Assembly (NCBI GenBank): GCA_001898965.1
Contig: MKVW01000001.1
Span: 62,001-126,000 of the forward strand
Direction of reading: 5' to 3'
Source: Rhizobiales bacterium 62-17
GTDB taxonomy: Bacteria > Pseudomonadota > Alphaproteobacteria > Rhizobiales > Beijerinckiaceae
DNA: 64,000 nt
Shown here: positions 62,092-64,000 of the stretch, one piece after another
Layout of the letters: each line of letters begins with the position of its first letter
How positions within the stretch are numbered: the stretch's first letter is position 1
The notes under the pieces: generated by a model
The model's input: the letters and a program-made list of their open reading frames with translations, nothing else
Told to the model about the DNA's origin: nothing
Database searches by the model: none
Made by a program: the position numbers and the translations under genes

Positions 62092-62483
62092 GCCGTCTCC
62101 CCCATTATTTTTTCGAATCATGCCCTTACGCGGCCGATTTGCCAATCGTTTCGCGCGAGAGCGTAAGCGCGAGCAGACTGACGCATTTCCGGGCTGCTGA
62201 AAAATTCAGCTACCCGCCTGATCGTATGGAGATTGCGGCAAAGAAGCGGCGGTCCTGCGCGAGAAATCGGGCGAAGGAAAACGAGTCACACTGCATCGGT
62301 CGGCGAATGAATAATAATGCGAGTGCGATATCTAAGTTTGTTGCAATCTTGCAACATCGCTCATCATTCCTGTGTTTCATCCCTTGAATGCCTAATCGCT
62401 AGGCAGGGTGCTTAACAGTTCGCCTTGCGATGCACGGCACTTAGAATTCTTCTGTGCTCGTCGAATTTTCTTGCTGACGGAGC
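62092..62483. promoter_or_regulatory. porin promoter region with dyads; no gene
   Basis: 392-bp gap with no convincing ORF. It contains GTTGCAA-TC-TTGCAAC (62340-62355), a perfect 7+7 dyad in an AT-rich context, and GCCTA-ATCGC-TAGGC (62390-62404). Both lie 80-145 bp before the porin start, where an operator would be expected. The regulator is unknown. Confidence 0.45.
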
Positions 62484-63488
62484 ATGTTGATGAGGTTCAA
62501 GTCCCTGGCGGTCGCTGCAGCGACGGTTGCCGCCCTTTCCGGAACGGCTTTCGCTGCCGATCTCGGCGTAGCCAAGGCCCCGGCCGCGCCTCCGCCGCCG
62601 CCCGCTCTTGGTTTTGACTATGCCTTCGGCATTGGCGTGATGTCGGACTACGTGTTCCGCGGCGTTTCGCAGTCGGACGGCAAGCCGAGCGCGACCGGCT
62701 ATGCCGAACTGCAGTACAAGATCAATCCGAACATCCAGTTCTACGCCCGCGGCCAGATGTGGAAGATCAATCAGCCGTCGAACCCGTTCGCGGAAGTCGA
62801 CCTGATCCCGGGCGTGCGCTTCACCTATGGTGATTTCGCCGTCGATTTCGGCGCCCAGTATTACCTCTATCCGGGCAACAAAGATCGCTACTGGACCGAT
62901 AGCGCGACCTTCACGTTCCAGAACCCAAGCTTCGCGGCCTTGCCGTTCGGCGCCCGTTGCCCCTTCGTCGGCGGCTTCTGCGCCACCACGCCGAAGGACC
63001 CGAGCTACTGGGAACTGTTCGTCAAGCCGTCGTACAACATCACGCCGGAACTCAATGTCGGCGCGACCGTGTACTACGCTCCGAACTGGCTGAACTATAA
63101 GACCAAGGCGCTCTACACCTCGCTGACCGCGAAATACACCTTTGGTGAGACCGGTTTCGCGATCTCCGGCGAATGGGGTTACATGAACCTGCATTCGTTG
63201 AAGGCGGGCACCGATTTCAACCCGTTCTTCGCCACGCCGGTGAAGCTGCCGAAGTACACCACCTGGAACGTCGGCGCCTCCTACACCTGGAACCAGTTCA
63301 CGCTGGACCTGCGCTACCATGGTTCGACGCTCAACAAGAACGGCTGCTACATGGCTTCGGCCGATCCGTCGGGCAATGCGCCGGGCCAGATCCCGAGCCT
63401 GCGCTCGAACTGGTGCGGTCACCGCTTCGCGGCGAGCCTGAACATCGACCTGGTTGGTTCGAAGGACGTGGGCTTCCTGCCCAAGTAA
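62484..63488 (+). CDS. TorF family putative porin
   Basis: 334-residue outer membrane beta-barrel. The signal peptide MLMRFKSLAVAAATVAALSGTAFA (cleaved before ADLGV) is followed by a Pro/Ala-rich hinge (KAPAAPPPPPALG) and alternating amphipathic strands ending in NIDLVGSKDVGFLPK. GVMSDYVFRGVSQSDGKPSATGYAELQY is the TorF signature. Two cysteines (CPFVGGFC) may form a loop disulfide. Start ATG 62484 or 62490. Probably a general diffusion channel; 13-bp tandem duplication at its stop codon. Confidence 0.9.
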   Translation: MLMRFKSLAVAAATVAALSGTAFAADLGVAKAPAAPPPPPALGFDYAFGIGVMSDYVFRGVSQSDGKPSATGYAELQYKINPNIQFYARGQMWKINQPSNPFAEVDLIPGVRFTYGDFAVDFGAQYYLYPGNKDRYWTDSATFTFQNPSFAALPFGARCPFVGGFCATTPKDPSYWELFVKPSYNITPELNVGATVYYAPNWLNYKTKALYTSLTAKYTFGETGFAISGEWGYMNLHSLKAGTDFNPFFATPVKLPKYTTWNVGASYTWNQFTLDLRYHGSTLNKNGCYMASADPSGNAPGQIPSLRSNWCGHRFAASLNIDLVGSKDVGFLPK

Positions 63489-63506
63489 TTCTGCCAAGTA
63501 ATTCTC
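63481..63506. repeat. 13-bp tandem duplication at the porin stop codon
   Basis: Units CCAAGTAATTCTG (63481-63493) and CCAAGTAATTCTC (63494-63506) are identical in 12 of 13 bases and each contains a TAA. The first encodes the final residues and stop of the porin, so the second is a harmless 3' copy, probably from replication slippage. Confidence 0.85.
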
Positions 63507-63551
63507 CAGGGTAACTCGGAACAGTCACCGGGTTCCAACATTACAAATTGG

Positions 63552-63578
63552 AAAGCGCGCCATTTCGGCGCGCTTTTT
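63552..63578 (+). terminator. intrinsic terminator of the porin gene
   Basis: Perfect 9-bp stem AAGCGCGCC / GGCGCGCTT with loop ATTTC, followed by TTT (five T in all including the stem end). About 65 bp after the porin stop. Confidence 0.88.
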
Positions 63579-63680
63579 CGCATCTGGGACGTGGAAACCC
63601 GTCTTGGATTGGTCATTGTTGGCTCCCATATTCCCCGCCCGGCCACTTGGATCATCCACTGGGGCCACAGGGAGAACGAC

Positions 63681-64000
63681 ATGACCCCCGACGAACGCCA
63701 GCTTCTCGCCGGTCTTTTTGACCGTATCCGCAATGCTTCAAGCGGACAGCGGGATGCTGAGGCTGAGGCTTTCATCGCCGATGCGGTGCGCCAGCAGCCT
63801 TATGCGCCCTATCTGCTCGCCCAATCCGTCATCGTTCAGGAAGAGACACTGAAGGCCGCGGCCGCCAAGATCGAGGAACTCGAAGCGCGCCTGCGCGACG
63901 TAGAGACCGTGCCGAAGCCCGGCAGCTTTCTGGGCGGTATCGGCAAGTCGATCCTCGGCGCCGGCCAGCCGCAAGAGGCACAGCCTCAACCAGGCCCGGA
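63681..64000 (+). CDS. DUF2076 domain-containing protein (N-terminal part)
   Basis: Reading frame open from ATG 63681 (AGGGAG 7 nt upstream) to the window end. It begins MTPDERQLLAGLFDRIRNASSG, with FIADAVRQQPYAPYLLAQSVIVQEETLKAAAAKIEELEARL, the DUF2076 pattern, including a coiled-coil helix. Then GSFLGGIGKSILGAGQP leads into the low-complexity Gly/Pro-rich region typical of this family. Function unknown; the 3' end is outside the window. Confidence 0.85.
   Translation, partial: MTPDERQLLAGLFDRIRNASSGQRDAEAEAFIADAVRQQPYAPYLLAQSVIVQEETLKAAAAKIEELEARLRDVETVPKPGSFLGGIGKSILGAGQPQEAQPQPGP

Overview
The window is GC-rich chromosomal DNA from an alphaproteobacterium, most likely a Hyphomicrobiales (Rhizobiales) member. 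This rests on the dnaK-dnaJ / pmtA-pyrF-dapB-gpmA neighbourhood, a TorF-type porin, a DUF2076 protein, a FecR-type secreted protein with a Pro/Gly-rich tail, and the abundance of orphan TctC/Bug receptors and TRAP transporters. I see no rRNA or tRNA gene, CRISPR array, insertion sequence, integrase or prophage. Nearly all genes look intact; only the first (gpmA) and last (DUF2076) are cut by the window ends.

Layout. 1-20 kb is mostly housekeeping: gpmA, dapB, pyrF and a PmtA-like methyltransferase on the minus strand. A redox module follows on the plus strand: a thioredoxin-reductase-like flavoprotein, a CxxC protein of the UGSC type and a bacterioferritin-like protein. Then come an ABC receptor, yraN-rsmI divergent from an LpoA-like lipoprotein, hemW, an amidohydrolase and a fumarylacetoacetase-family enzyme, prmB, a FecR protein and dnaJ/dnaK. 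A candidate small RNA with C-rich unpaired segments and its own terminator lies between dapB and pyrF, on the opposite strand.

20-36 kb is accessory metabolism. A signal-less NMT1-type receptor and an orphan xanthine-dehydrogenase-type large subunit are divergent from a five-gene operon: UbiD decarboxylase, TctC receptor, Ldh-type dehydrogenase, second TctC receptor and alpha/beta hydrolase. An MmgE/PrpD protein, YqgE, an AcuI-type reductase, an MFS carrier and a D-2-hydroxyacid dehydrogenase follow. 36-41 kb holds a family-4-like uracil-DNA glycosylase, two secreted proteins and a LysR regulator divergent from a BASS-family carrier, with a near-ideal operator between them.

41-62 kb is a carboxylate uptake and oxidation island. 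Three tandem paralogous TRAP receptors (dctP x3) share one dctQ-dctM pair, separated by intercistronic hairpins. An IclR regulator is divergent from an aldolase-cupin-DUF6282-dihydroorotate-dehydrogenase-like-MFS operon. Then come lutC/lutB/lysE and lutA on the minus strand and a complete glcDEF set on the plus strand. The natural reading is that a hydroxy- or oxo-acid is imported by TRAP or MFS carriers, cleaved by the aldolase, and that the 2-hydroxyacids produced are oxidised by Glc/Lut enzymes; the actual substrate cannot be read from the sequence. The window ends with a Tat-exported amidohydrolase, a TorF-type porin and a partial DUF2076 gene.
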